DNA of 64,000 bases from contig NZ_CP083564.1 of the NCBI RefSeq assembly GCF_025143985.1, forward strand, positions 1,861,501-1,925,500, written 5' to 3'. The notes under the pieces were generated by a model that was not told the DNA's origin, did not search any database, and saw only the letters and a program-made list of their open reading frames with translations. The position numbers and the translations under genes are program-made. Of the stretch, positions 9,554 through 18,998 are shown in pieces (the first letter of the stretch is position 1; each line of letters opens with the position of its first letter). Source of the DNA: Sulfitobacter sp. W027 (lineage in GTDB: Bacteria; Pseudomonadota; Alphaproteobacteria; Rhodobacterales; Rhodobacteraceae).

Positions 9554-10912
9554 ATGCCCACAGAAATTCTCATGCCCGCCCTGTCCCCCACGATGGAGGA
9601 AGGCACGCTTGCCAAATGGCTGGTCAAGGAGGGCGACGAAGTCTCCTCTGGAGACATCTTGGCTGAAATCGAGACCGACAAGGCCACGATGGAGTTCGAA
9701 GCCGTCGACGAAGGCACCATCGGCAAAATCCTGATTGAGGAAGGCAGCGAGGGCGTGAAGGTGAACACACCAATCGCCGTTCTGCTTGAAGAAGGCGAAA
9801 GCGCGGAGGATATCGATACATCCTCCGCCCCGGCCAAAGAAGAGAAGCCTCAGGCCGAGGAAGCGCCCAAAGCCGAAGCGGCCGAGACGCCCGAGGCTGG
9901 CTATGGCCGCGGTGCTACGGATGCGAATGAGGCGAAGGGCAAAGGCGACAGCAAAGCCCCCGCCGCGTCGAAAAGCGACAAGGGTGAGCGCATCTTCGCC
10001 TCCCCCCTTGCCCGCCGGATCGCCGCCGACAAGGGTTTGGACCTGTCGAAGATTGATGGCAGTGGCCCGCGCGGTCGGATCGTCAAAGCGGATGTCGAGA
10101 ATGCCCAGCCGACTGCGGCGAAATCCGAAAGCGCCGCACCTGCCAAAGATGCCGCCCCGGTCGCCCAACCCGCTGCCACCGGCCCCTCTGCCGATGCAGT
10201 CGCCAAGATGTACGAAGGCCGCGAGTACGAGGAAGTCACCCTCAATGGCATGCGCAAGACCATAGCCGCGCGCCTCACCGAGGCCAAGCAGACGGTCCCG
10301 CATTTCTACCTGCGCCGCGACATCCAGATCGACGCGCTGCTTTCCTTCCGCAGCGATCTGAACAAGCAACTCGACGCGCGCGGTGTGAAGCTGTCGGTCA
10401 ACGACTTCATTATCAAAGCCTGCGCGCTGGCCCTGCAATCGGTGCCGGATGCCAATGCTGTCTGGGCTGGTGATCGGATCCTCAAGCTGAAGCCTTCGGA
10501 TGTGGCTGTGGCCGTGGCGATTGAAGGCGGGCTTTTCACGCCAGTCCTACAGGACGCCGACACCAAGTCGCTCTCGACCCTCTCGGCGCAGATGAAAGAC
10601 CTCGCCACCCGCGCACGGGATCGGAAACTTGCGCCGCATGAGTATCAGGGCGGCAGCTTTGCAATTTCCAACCTCGGCATGTTCGGGATCGACAACTTTG
10701 ACGCGGTGATAAACCCGCCGCATGGGGCGATCCTTGCTGTCGGTGCTGGTGTGAAAAAGCCGATCATCGGGAAGGATGGCGAGGTAACCGCGGCCACCGT
10801 GATGTCGGTCACCCTCTCGGTCGATCACCGCGTGATCGATGGGGCGCTCGGTGCGCAGTTGCTGAATGCCATCGTCGAGAACCTAGAAAACCCAATGGTG
10901 ATGCTGGCCTAA
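9554..10912 (+). CDS. pdhC: Pyruvate dehydrogenase E2 component (dihydrolipoamide acetyltransferase)
   Basis: The 452-residue protein has one lipoyl domain (1-80, lysine in ETDKATMEF), an Ala/Glu/Pro linker, the peripheral subunit-binding domain (about 148-185, [20 protein letters not shown]) and the catalytic CoA acetyltransferase core. The core ends in the active-site motif [13 protein letters not shown]. It makes acetyl-CoA from the acetyl-lipoyl arm and forms the complex core. The gap to pdhB is 10 bases and a strong terminator follows. Confidence 0.96.
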   Translation: MPTEILMPALSPTMEEGTLAKWLVKEGDEVSSGDILAEIETDKATMEFEAVDEGTIGKILIEEGSEGVKVNTPIAVLLEEGESAEDIDTSSAPAKEEKPQAEEAPKAEAAETPEAGYGRGATDANEAKGKGDSKAPAASKSDKGERIFASPLARRIAADKGLDLSKIDGSGPRGRIVKADVENAQPTAAKSESAAPAKDAAPVAQPAATGPSADAVAKMYEGREYEEVTLNGMRKTIAARLTEAKQTVPHFYLRRDIQIDALLSFRSDLNKQLDARGVKLSVNDFIIKACALALQSVPDANAVWAGDRILKLKPSDVAVAVAIEGGLFTPVLQDADTKSLSTLSAQMKDLATRARDRKLAPHEYQGGSFAISNLGMFGIDNFDAVINPPHGAILAVGAGVKKPIIGKDGEVTAATVMSVTLSVDHRVIDGALGAQLLNAIVENLENPMVMLA

Positions 10913-10935
10913 GGTCGGCATCCTTTCCAACACAC

Positions 10936-10962
10936 AAAAGCCGGGGCATGCCCCGGCTTCTT
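10936..10962. terminator. Bidirectional terminator between pdhC and cysE
   Basis: A perfect palindromic stem AAGCCGGGG/CCCCGGCTT (10938-10946 with 10951-10959) around CATG lies between convergent genes, with TTCTTC on one side and AAAA on the other. Confidence 0.8.
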
Positions 10963-10986
10963 CGCTTTCAATACTGTCTTTCGCTT

Positions 10987-11799
10987 CTATTCGCTGTCGG
11001 GTCCAAAAAGGTGGTTCATCGACATAGACGGCTGATCACATCCCGCCTCGCCCACGATCCGTGCTGGGATGCCGGCGACGGTCTTGCAAGCGGGCACCGC
11101 CTCCAGCACCACAGACCCTGCGGCGATACGGCTGCAGTGGCCAATGGTGATATTGCCCAAGACCTTCGCGCCCGCGCCGATCAATACGCCGTTGCCGATC
11201 TTGGGGTGACGGTCCTCTTCTTCCTTGCCGGTCCCGCCAAGCGTCACAGAATGCAGCATCGAGACGTTATCGCCCACCACCGCCGTCTCACCGATTACAA
11301 TGGAATGCGCGTGGTCGATCATGATGCCCTTGCCCATCTTTGCCGCCGGGTGGATATCCACGCCAAAAATCTCGCTCACCCGCATTTGGATGAAATAGGC
11401 CAGATCGCGCTTGCCCTTCATATAGAGGTAGTGGCCAACCCGATAGGCCTGCACTGCTTGATAGCCTTTGAAGTAGAGGATCGGCTGCAGCAACCGATGG
11501 CAGGCCGGGTCGCGGTCATAGATCGCCACCAGATCAGCGCGCGCCGCGGCTACGAGGTCAGGGTCTTCGGCATAGGCTTCTTCGACCATCTCGCGCACGA
11601 CCATCATCGACATCTCATTCGACGACAGTTTCGCAGCGATCCGGTAGGAAAGCGCGTTCTCGATGGATTTATGGTGCAGGATACAGGCATGAACAAAGCC
11701 GCCGATCAACGGCTCATCACGCACCGCATCTTCGGCTTCTTGCTGAATTTGGTCCCACACCGGGTCCACTTTCGAGATATTTCTGCGTGTCTGTGCCAT
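10987..11799 (-). CDS. cysE: Serine O-acetyltransferase
   Basis: The 270-residue protein has the CysE helical N-terminal domain and a C-terminal left-handed beta helix of hexapeptide repeats. It includes the family signature DIHPAAKMGKGIMIDHAHSIVIGE. It acetylates serine with acetyl-CoA as the first step of cysteine synthesis. It lies 98 bases after GTA g15 on the same strand; from memory, cysE also follows g15 in other Rhodobacterales. Confidence 0.95.
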   Translation of the reverse strand: MAQTRRNISKVDPVWDQIQQEAEDAVRDEPLIGGFVHACILHHKSIENALSYRIAAKLSSNEMSMMVVREMVEEAYAEDPDLVAAARADLVAIYDRDPACHRLLQPILYFKGYQAVQAYRVGHYLYMKGKRDLAYFIQMRVSEIFGVDIHPAAKMGKGIMIDHAHSIVIGETAVVGDNVSMLHSVTLGGTGKEEEDRHPKIGNGVLIGAGAKVLGNITIGHCSRIAAGSVVLEAVPACKTVAGIPARIVGEAGCDQPSMSMNHLFGPDSE

Positions 11800-11897
11800 G
11801 TCACGGGCTCCTTCACTCTGCCGCTAGGGTAGCTCATGCAATAGCGCAGGACCATTTGTAAATCCGCCCACGCTTGAAATCGTGATCAGCCGAGCGC

Positions 11898-14800
11898 TTA
11901 TTCCGCCACCGTAAGGCGCGCTGGCAGCCCCGCCCCATAGGTCGCTGAGACCTGGGCGACCGTGATTTCAAATGCCCCGCTGACGCCATCGTCAACCTGC
12001 GCAGCACTGCTGTAAGTCCATTCCGGCGTATCGAGTAACTCTTCGCGTAGCTGAGCGCTGCCCGCAAAAACGCGGAGAAGATACCGCTCTCTCTCCTCTC
12101 CCAACGGCACCTCTGGCCCCTCCCAAGGATCCCCATTAATGCGCGTGCGCCGCACCCAGCTAAAGCCGAAATCTCCGTTCTGTTCAGTCACAACTCGCAG
12201 ATGACATGGACTGAAGGGCCGCAGACCATTCCCATCGAACGCTTGGACCTGATGCACGTAAGACGGATCATCCACGGGGCGCCGCGCGGGCCCTATCCGG
12301 TAGTGCTGTGCCACACGCCGCAGATGCGGGCTGAGTTCAACCTGTTGCGGCGTGCCGTTCATCAGCACGAAGGTCGATCCGGCAGGCCAAACCTCGGGCA
12401 TTAAACCATCGCTCCCCGCCTGTCCGCGCAGACGCCCCTGCAGCCAATAGGTCAGAGGAGCGACAAGCTGCGCCTCCTGAAACTGAAACAATTCCCAATT
12501 GTCCACGCTGCCGTCGCCGATGGCGGCGAGGTTCGCCCCGTTCAAAAGCGCCTCCCGGCTGACCGATTCAAGGTTCCCGCTGATCAACTTCACTTCCAGC
12601 ACCCGGCCCGTATCCAGAAGCCCGGACCGCGCCGCGCGTAGCGGCGTTCTGGTGACGCCCACAACAGATCGGCTGGGTACCACGGCGTTGAGCGCATAAT
12701 TCGCATCCGTGGTTGAACGATAGACCGCGACCGACCCTGGCCAAGGCTGCGCTGTAGCAGCGAGATGCGGTGCATGAGGTACCTCATCTCCCCGTAACAA
12801 AGGCAGGTCCATGAATTGCGCCAAAACCGGCAGTGGGGGCACGAAGGGGCGCATGCTTGCCAGTTCTTCCTCAAGCGGCGCGGGATCATAGACTTCGGGC
12901 TCAATTCGGGTGGCCTCGACCAGCAGTGCTCCGGCCTGTTCCACGCGGTCGATCCGGTAGCGCCCCGGCCTCTCTGCACCATCCGCCGGCAGTTCAATCA
13001 CATCGCCCGCACCGAGCGCCATCTGCGAAGGGGGCAAAGCCAACCGCAACGCTTCGCGCGCCACGCGGGCTTCGGTCAGCCAGCGTTCAGCCACCTGCCG
13101 CCCCTCGCCCCGCGTCAGCGCCATGTTCAATTCAGTGCCGCTCACCGCATGGGTTGCCTCATCCGCAAGAACCGCCTCTTCGGAGATCGCGTTGAAATCC
13201 GCATCTGCTTGAATGAAACGCAGACGCACACGCCCTGAAACCTCTGCATCTGCCTCGCGCAATTGCTCGGTCAGCCCATCCAAATCAGGGCTCACCGCCA
13301 GCATTTCCTGCTCTATTGTCACTGCCTCCGTCCCATCGCGCATCCGAAACTGCAGTGCTCCATTGCGTTCGATGGCATCGAACCCATAGCGCAGCATGAG
13401 CGGCTGCAGAGCCGCACGCGCCTCGCTGACTTCGGTCACTGCATAGCCGCGGACATAGCCGAAAAGCTCCGAAGTGTCGAAATGCGGGACCCCTGCTCGG
13501 CGGCAAATCTCACCCACGACCGACGCCAGAGACCCCGCCGAGGCGCGCCCGTTCAGCCAGTGACCCCGGCTGTAATTCTCGCCATCGCTCCAAAGGCCAA
13601 CATTATTGGGAAAGAAGGGAAAGGGCCGCGTGTCCCAAGCCCAGACGAAGGCGCGCGACATGTCGAGCATCGGTCCGCCGTATTCTTCCGAAGTTGGGTT
13701 ATGCGCCGGATCGCGCCAGTATTCCGAGGTTGCGCGCAGATATTGCATCTGCATCAAATCGTCCCGCGCCCCCGTAGAATAATGTGGCAATGCGCTTTCC
13801 GAGCTCTTCAGATCAAGGAATTTGTTAGGTTGGTTCGCCCCTTTGTCGATCGCGGCGCAGCCATATTCCGTGAACCAAATCGGCTTAGACATAGGTTGCC
13901 AATCCGTCGCCGCGGCCTGCCGCGCGCCGCCAATGCGCTCATGATGATGGTTTTTCCACCAGTTGCGCAGGTCTTTGTAGCGGTAGACCCATGGCTCACC
14001 ATGTGCCCCGTCGGTGATTGGTGTGCGAATCTGCGCGGCCCGCGCCTCAGTCGAGTGGTAGTACCAGTCATAGCCCTCGCCGCCTTCGATGTTTGATTTC
14101 AGATACCCGACATCATAGATTTCGGACCAGTCTTCGCCATCCAAGTGCCCCGGCTGATCCCGCCAATCAGCCAGCGGCATGTAGTTGTCGATACCAATGA
14201 AATCGATGTTCGGATCGGCCCAGAGCGGATCAAGGTGGAAGTAGACATCCCCGCTGCCGTCTTGCGGTTGATAGCCGAAATACTCGGACCAATCCGCAGC
14301 ATAGCTGATTTTGGCCTCCGGTCCGAGCAAGGCGCGCACCTCGACCGCCAGCGCCCGCAGTGCCGCCACAGCAGGAAAGCCATTCGCTGCCCCGCGAATC
14401 TGCGTCAGTCCACGCATTTCTGATGAGATGCAAAAGGCTTCCACCCCGCCTGCTGCTGCGCAGAGTGCGGCGTAATGCAGGATGAACCGTGACAGGGTCC
14501 ATTCCTCAGGGCCTGTGTAGCTTACCGAGCCATCTGCCACCATGAAGTCCACCGCTCTGACCGTTCCGAAAAAGGCGTCTACCTCTGCGTTCGCTGCTGT
14601 CGTGCCATCCGGGCTGTCAGGGCGCCCCGGTGCGGCCGATAGGGTGATCCGCCCGCGCCATGGCAAACGTGGCTGGTTCTCTGCATCGCTGTAAGGGTCC
14701 GGCAGACCGTTGCCTTCGGTCTGATCCATGAGGATGAACGGGTAGAACATTACTCCCTTGCCCGCCGCTTTCAGCGCTTGGATCGCTTCCACTACCGCGG

Positions 14801-15827
14801 CATCTGCAGGCGTTCCACCATAGATGGGGCGGTCATCTTGCTGCGCAATCACCTCCGCCGTCCCGCGCGTGACGCTGGAAACCCGCCAAGGCATGTTCTC
14901 CCCATCTATGTCCGGATCTTCCACCTTGGGGCGCAGACGACATGCACCGCACCGCAGATCGCTGCCGAACCATGACACAACAAGGGAAGCAGCCTCCAGC
15001 CGAGGCAACTCTTCAGTCAGATTTTCCAGCGCTACCGAGAAATCAGACTTGGCGGCCGGAGAGTTCACATTGGCGCTCCAACGGTTGCCGGGACCATCGG
15101 CATAATGCACCGGCGTGGTCGCCATTGCATACTCCCCGGTGCCGGGGATCAAGGCGACCCCTTGAACACCGAAGGCTGGCCCATGTTCCGAACCCGGCAC
15201 ATCAAGCTGTTCGGGGCGCATCACCTCGAAAGAGAACTGCGGTACGCGGTTGCCAAATTGCGCAAGCGGCAGGTTTTCCATTACCACATAGGCCGTGCCG
15301 CGATAGGCAGGGACCCGGTCTGCCCCCTCAATTGCTTCGATGGTCGGATCAGGTTGCTGACCCGGCTGGCCTCGGTAAACACGCATGTTCAGGTCATCCG
15401 GGGCGATTTCCTCCCCATCGGCCCAAATGCGCCCAACGCCGGTGATCTCGCCTTCACACAGCGCAATGGCAAGGCTAACAGTGTAGCTATACTCGGTTGT
15501 TTTCGGCGTCGCCGGACCACCTTTGCCGCCCCCGGTGACGTTTGTGACCTCTTGGAACTGTGAGGCCCAGATCACGTGACCCGCCAGCCGCATCCGGCCA
15601 TAAAGTTGGGGGATCGCAGCACCTTCGCCGGAACCGGTCAGCCGGAAGCTATCCACCTTGCCGGTTTCCACCGCCTGCCCGCCTTGCCCCAACAACCGCT
15701 GATCAACCAAACGCCCCAAAGTCGCGCCCACCGCACGGCCAACCGCGACTGAGGACAACCCTGCCAGCGTGCCCCCGATAGAGCCGCCAACCGCCGCACC
15801 TGCTGCCGAAAGAACAATCGTCGCCAT
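11898..15827 (-). CDS. g15: GTA host-specificity / tail tip protein (g15, megatron)
   Basis: At 1309 residues it is the largest gene here. The N-terminus is Gly/Ala-rich and hydrophobic (IVLSAAGAAVGGSIGGTLAG). A GTA TIM-barrel-like domain follows in the middle (around 430-740, including SKPIWFTEYGCAAIDKGANQ), then a phage-tail tip domain. In the Rhodobacter capsulatus particle this protein forms the tail tip that contacts the host and may digest cell wall. The start overlaps the g14 stop by one base. It is the last structural gene of the cluster. Confidence 0.95.
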   Translation of the reverse strand: MATIVLSAAGAAVGGSIGGTLAGLSSVAVGRAVGATLGRLVDQRLLGQGGQAVETGKVDSFRLTGSGEGAAIPQLYGRMRLAGHVIWASQFQEVTNVTGGGKGGPATPKTTEYSYTVSLAIALCEGEITGVGRIWADGEEIAPDDLNMRVYRGQPGQQPDPTIEAIEGADRVPAYRGTAYVVMENLPLAQFGNRVPQFSFEVMRPEQLDVPGSEHGPAFGVQGVALIPGTGEYAMATTPVHYADGPGNRWSANVNSPAAKSDFSVALENLTEELPRLEAASLVVSWFGSDLRCGACRLRPKVEDPDIDGENMPWRVSSVTRGTAEVIAQQDDRPIYGGTPADAAVVEAIQALKAAGKGVMFYPFILMDQTEGNGLPDPYSDAENQPRLPWRGRITLSAAPGRPDSPDGTTAANAEVDAFFGTVRAVDFMVADGSVSYTGPEEWTLSRFILHYAALCAAAGGVEAFCISSEMRGLTQIRGAANGFPAVAALRALAVEVRALLGPEAKISYAADWSEYFGYQPQDGSGDVYFHLDPLWADPNIDFIGIDNYMPLADWRDQPGHLDGEDWSEIYDVGYLKSNIEGGEGYDWYYHSTEARAAQIRTPITDGAHGEPWVYRYKDLRNWWKNHHHERIGGARQAAATDWQPMSKPIWFTEYGCAAIDKGANQPNKFLDLKSSESALPHYSTGARDDLMQMQYLRATSEYWRDPAHNPTSEEYGGPMLDMSRAFVWAWDTRPFPFFPNNVGLWSDGENYSRGHWLNGRASAGSLASVVGEICRRAGVPHFDTSELFGYVRGYAVTEVSEARAALQPLMLRYGFDAIERNGALQFRMRDGTEAVTIEQEMLAVSPDLDGLTEQLREADAEVSGRVRLRFIQADADFNAISEEAVLADEATHAVSGTELNMALTRGEGRQVAERWLTEARVAREALRLALPPSQMALGAGDVIELPADGAERPGRYRIDRVEQAGALLVEATRIEPEVYDPAPLEEELASMRPFVPPLPVLAQFMDLPLLRGDEVPHAPHLAATAQPWPGSVAVYRSTTDANYALNAVVPSRSVVGVTRTPLRAARSGLLDTGRVLEVKLISGNLESVSREALLNGANLAAIGDGSVDNWELFQFQEAQLVAPLTYWLQGRLRGQAGSDGLMPEVWPAGSTFVLMNGTPQQVELSPHLRRVAQHYRIGPARRPVDDPSYVHQVQAFDGNGLRPFSPCHLRVVTEQNGDFGFSWVRRTRINGDPWEGPEVPLGEERERYLLRVFAGSAQLREELLDTPEWTYSSAAQVDDGVSGAFEITVAQVSATYGAGLPARLTVAE

Positions 15828-16273
15828 CAGGAGACCTCCTCAGGAAATATGAACCGCGCCACAATACGCCGCCGCCAGGGCGCGCTAAGCGGGCTTTCGA
15901 CCACCCCATGCCCTGTATAGGCATGAATGAAACTTGGGTTGCTGCTGACATGCGCCTGCAAGCCAAGATGCTTTGCCACGGCTCCGTGGCGCATCCGAAA
16001 GAGCAGCACGTCACCGGGGGCCGCATCACCGCTGTCCTTCACCGCCATATGCCGCAACGCTGCCGCCCAGAGGTGCTCCTCTCCCTGCGGCTCGGACCAA
16101 TCCATCGAATAGGGCGGTACCGCTTCGGGCTCAGCTCCCAGAAATTCCTGCCAAAGCCCCCGCAGTAGTCCAAGGCAGTCACAGCCCGCCCCTTTCACCG
16201 CTGCCTGATGTACATAGGGCGTGCCGATCCATTCGCGTGCGGCGCTCACCACGCGCTCTCCAACCGCGCTCAC
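15827..16273 (-). CDS. g14: GTA NlpC/P60 cell-wall peptidase (g14)
   Basis: The 148-residue protein has the NlpC/P60 fold. The catalytic cysteine lies in GAGCDCLGLLRG, and a later KHLGLQ supplies the likely histidine. In the GTA it is a tail-associated peptidase that would open peptidoglycan during DNA delivery. It overlaps g13 by 4 bases (16270-16273) and g15 by one base, so translation is coupled. Confidence 0.94.
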   Translation of the reverse strand: MSAVGERVVSAAREWIGTPYVHQAAVKGAGCDCLGLLRGLWQEFLGAEPEAVPPYSMDWSEPQGEEHLWAAALRHMAVKDSGDAAPGDVLLFRMRHGAVAKHLGLQAHVSSNPSFIHAYTGHGVVESPLSAPWRRRIVARFIFPEEVS

Positions 16274-17160
16274 CTGCGTGACCCGCCCGAATTTGCCCCG
16301 TCAGAGCGCGGCACCGCCATCATCCAATCTTCACCCGGCAGGTCAGGGAACCCCTGAAAGTTCAATAGGTTGTTGAATTTAAACCGACAGGTTTCCATCC
16401 GCTTGTCGCAACCTGCCGTGATGCGCACCAGTGTTCCCTCTGGCAATGCCCCTCTGATCGGCTCCCAAAGCTCAATCACGCGCTGCGCACCCTCGAAGTA
16501 ATCGAGCTTTACCATGCCCCACAGCCCCGCAGCGGGACCATCCAACACATCAAGCCGCCCCCGAGCAAACCAGCCTTCTTCGAAACCCGCGAATTCAGCC
16601 CAGCGAAAACATTGCGCTTCCTCGACGATCTCTACCGCGCGCGCCTCAGCATAGCCCGGCGCGCTGAGATCAAAGCGGCAATTGCTATCCCCCAGAACCG
16701 CAGAACAGGGCTTTTGAAAAACCCGCCCCAAAGGGCGGTTCAGCGGCTCCGTCAGCCCGCGCAATTCGGCGCGAAAGCTACCCCCCGCGCGGTGCAACTC
16801 TCCGATTGAGCCACGAAACTGAAGCAGCCGCTGCGAAGGCTTCGACCAGTTCACCAACCACGCCTGCACCTCAGCCCCATCGAACCGCCCCTGTTCGATC
16901 TCATCCTCGCGGATCGCGTCATCGCTAAGTGCGCCAAGCGCCTCGGTATTGTCGACTGACAGCCCGCTTGTCTGTGCCAGCGCCCTTGCGCTCAGCCCCG
17001 TGTCCGCCCGAAAGGTCACCCCCCCAAAGTGCAGTGGCATATCGTGATCGGTGAAGGCCAAGACCTCCCCATCGCGCCGCGTTACCTGCCAGCAATGACA
17101 AAGCGTCGTCACACCACGCGCGATATGCGCTGCAAATCCAGCCTCTAACCCCGCCATCAA
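16270..17160 (-). CDS. g13: GTA tail hub protein, DUF2163 family (g13)
   Basis: The 296-residue protein is a DUF2163 protein with the C-terminal half CDKRMETCRFKFNNLLNFQGFPDLPGED. Four cysteines (PCSAVLGDSNC, then GCDKRMETC) resemble the iron-sulfur ligands of phage lambda tail protein L; an FeS cluster has been described for the RcGTA hub as I recall. It would form the baseplate hub. It overlaps g12 and g14 by 4 bases each. Confidence 0.94.
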   Translation of the reverse strand: MMAGLEAGFAAHIARGVTTLCHCWQVTRRDGEVLAFTDHDMPLHFGGVTFRADTGLSARALAQTSGLSVDNTEALGALSDDAIREDEIEQGRFDGAEVQAWLVNWSKPSQRLLQFRGSIGELHRAGGSFRAELRGLTEPLNRPLGRVFQKPCSAVLGDSNCRFDLSAPGYAEARAVEIVEEAQCFRWAEFAGFEEGWFARGRLDVLDGPAAGLWGMVKLDYFEGAQRVIELWEPIRGALPEGTLVRITAGCDKRMETCRFKFNNLLNFQGFPDLPGEDWMMAVPRSDGANSGGSRR

Positions 17161-17789
17161 ACCCGCACCTCAATCACTGGCACATTGGGCACCTGCCCGG
17201 CCTGAAAACTCTCAACAGAAGTGAGGATGCGGTCGGTGTCAAAGCGTACCGGCACGTCGAACTCAAACCCCGCGAAGATCTCCATTTCCGGATCCGGGGG
17301 ATGGGCGAAGGTGATGATGCCCGTGGTGGCATCTACCTCATACTCAACGCCCTCTTGCAGCTCATCCTGCTCTACACCCACACGCACTGTTCCCGCGACC
17401 GGTTTGGAGATCGGACGGCGGTAGCTATGCGGGCCTGAGCGGTAAGTCTTAAAAATCTGGAAGCGGGCCGAAACCCCATCGCCAAAGCCAATACTTTGAT
17501 CATCGAAGGCTACCGGCAGGGCCATCTTGCCCGACTTGTAATCAGCCCAATCCTTCCAACGAAACCCATACATCTGACCCAACCGCGCCTCGAAAAAGGC
17601 GATCAGCTCTTGGATGTCATCAATGGAGCGCATCCCCAGCCCTGCATCATAAACGCGACGCGAGTGCGCCCAGGGTGTGTTACGTTCCTCATAGCCATTT
17701 GCCAAAGTAACCACATCCGTTTGCCGCTGCGGTCCACCCACCGACCCAAAGCTCAGCGAAGGGGGAAATCTGACATCGTGAAATTCCAT
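17157..17789 (-). CDS. g12: GTA distal tail protein, DUF2460 family (g12)
   Basis: The 210-residue DUF2460 protein starts MEFHDVRFPPSLSFGSVGGP and contains FFEARLGQMYGFRWKDWADYKSG, the characteristic family block. In RcGTA the distal tail protein forms the ring joining the tail tube to the hub. It lies 27 bases after the tape-measure gene and overlaps g13 by 4 bases. Confidence 0.94.
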   Translation of the reverse strand: MEFHDVRFPPSLSFGSVGGPQRQTDVVTLANGYEERNTPWAHSRRVYDAGLGMRSIDDIQELIAFFEARLGQMYGFRWKDWADYKSGKMALPVAFDDQSIGFGDGVSARFQIFKTYRSGPHSYRRPISKPVAGTVRVGVEQDELQEGVEYEVDATTGIITFAHPPDPEMEIFAGFEFDVPVRFDTDRILTSVESFQAGQVPNVPVIEVRV

Positions 17790-17816
17790 GGTCTGCTCCT
17801 GTAATCTTTGCCCGGA

Positions 17817-18476
17817 TTAGCGGTTGCGGTTGCCGGCGCTCAGCGCGCGGCTCAATTGCGCCGCGATCTGGCTTTGGCTGCGCTGGAACCCCTGCACATC
17901 GGGCGTAGTGATGTTCATCACGATGGTGGTCGAACCCCCAGACGCGCCCCGCACACCCAGCTTGCCATCCGCGCCCCGGGCCAAGGGCATAATCGCCTCT
18001 GGTCCGGCCTCCCCCATCAGACCCACACCGCCGCGCATGGGGAAAGCCGTGGCTGAGGTCACCACCCCTCCTTGCGCAAACGGCATGACCTTGCCTTGGG
18101 AAAAGGGCGCTCCGTTGGCAAACGGCAGTATTCCTTCGACGATGCTCCCAACGCCATCAGTGATCAGCCCGCCAAAATGATCCGTCACCGGGCGCATCGC
18201 GGCGTTATAGGTCGAACGGATCATCGAATTGGCCAGATCGGTCAGCGCGTTCGACAGTTTGGCGCCGTCAAACACCACACCATCGAATGCACGCCGCAAC
18301 TCACGGCTCAGCCCTTTCTCAAGGGTCGCCACATCTTTTCCGGTTGCCGAAAGCGCATTTCGCATCCGGCGCAACTCACCATCGAACCCCGCCACCAAAC
18401 CACTGGTTTGCGCCAGCGTCTCATTCAACCCATCCGCGCGGGTCTCAAGGTTCTCGAAATCGTCGAAGTCAGCCAT
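17817..18476 (-). CDS. g11: GTA tape measure protein (g11)
   Basis: At 219 residues it is short for a tape measure, which fits the short GTA tail. It has a helical N-terminal half (coiled-coil-like around 10-70) and Gly/Ala-rich hydrophobic segments (FGGLITDGVGSIVEGILPF, then GGVGLMGEAGPEAIMPLARG). The latter block is common in phage tape measures. It sets tail length and may pass into the host membrane. The start overlaps the preceding small gene by 8 bases. Confidence 0.92.
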   Translation of the reverse strand: MADFDDFENLETRADGLNETLAQTSGLVAGFDGELRRMRNALSATGKDVATLEKGLSRELRRAFDGVVFDGAKLSNALTDLANSMIRSTYNAAMRPVTDHFGGLITDGVGSIVEGILPFANGAPFSQGKVMPFAQGGVVTSATAFPMRGGVGLMGEAGPEAIMPLARGADGKLGVRGASGGSTTIVMNITTPDVQGFQRSQSQIAAQLSRALSAGNRNR

Positions 18477-18681
18477 CGTCGGACCCCTTTTTCTTATCTG
18501 GATAGGCCGCCATCAGGGCGGCCAACCCGTCACTCAACAGCGGCGCGGCCGCGGTTGGCGGCCCCAGCATCAATTGCAATTCCGCCGGCGTCAGCACCCA
18601 GAACTGATCCGGAGTTAGGCTCAACCGAGACAGCCCAATCCGCAGCAATGCGGACCAGTCAAAGCACCGCGCCTTGCTCAC
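18469..18681 (-). CDS. GTA small tail assembly protein, rcc01693 family (g10.1)
   Basis: The 70-residue protein contains FDWSALLRIGLSRLSLTPDQFWVLTPAEL, the hallmark of the small phage tail assembly chaperone-like family found between g10 and g11. By analogy with phage G and GT proteins it may guide the tape measure during tail assembly. It overlaps g10 by 4 bases and g11 by 8 bases. Confidence 0.88.
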   Translation of the reverse strand: MSKARCFDWSALLRIGLSRLSLTPDQFWVLTPAELQLMLGPPTAAAPLLSDGLAALMAAYPDKKKGSDDG

Positions 18682-18998
18682 GTCGGTACCGTGAAGGCCC
18701 GCGCCAGCAGTTCCGCCGCCGCCCGTGCCGCCGCCATCGGCCCGCCCTCAATCTGCGCATGCTCAAGCGTTGCGGCATCTATCACCGTACCGCCACCGCG
18801 CAGCCCAACCAGCAGCAGGGCCAGAACATCCCGGCTGGAAAATCTATTGTTTTCAAACCGTTCAACCAAAGCGACCAGACTGTCGGCCTCCAATGTTGCC
18901 TCCAGCTCAGCCAGGGCACCTAGGGTCAGCCGCGCCACATGACGTTGACCGTCGATCACCAGACTCACGTCTCCACGCCACGGGTTCGCCATGCTCAC
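18678..18998 (-). CDS. g10: GTA tail assembly chaperone, Gp10 family
   Basis: The 106-residue protein begins MSMANPWRGDVSLVIDGQRH and contains LGALAELEATLEADSLVALVERFE, matching the gene transfer agent Gp10 family. It is a likely chaperone for tape-measure folding, analogous to phage gpG. Four-base overlaps with g9 upstream and the small g10.1 downstream suggest tight translational coupling. Confidence 0.92.
   Translation of the reverse strand: MSMANPWRGDVSLVIDGQRHVARLTLGALAELEATLEADSLVALVERFENNRFSSRDVLALLLVGLRGGGTVIDAATLEHAQIEGGPMAAARAAAELLARAFTVPT

Noticed and set aside
9554..9817. Mobile or tandem duplication behind the pdhB/pdhC repeat
   Set aside because: The repeat is confined to the lipoyl-domain codons and both copies lie in intact genes, so it is a domain paralogy rather than a mobile element.
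8038..9837. Very long minus-strand open frame across pdhB
   Set aside because: It is the complement of pdhB and the pdhC start. The plus-strand genes have full motifs, and the antisense product is Gly/His-rich without family features.
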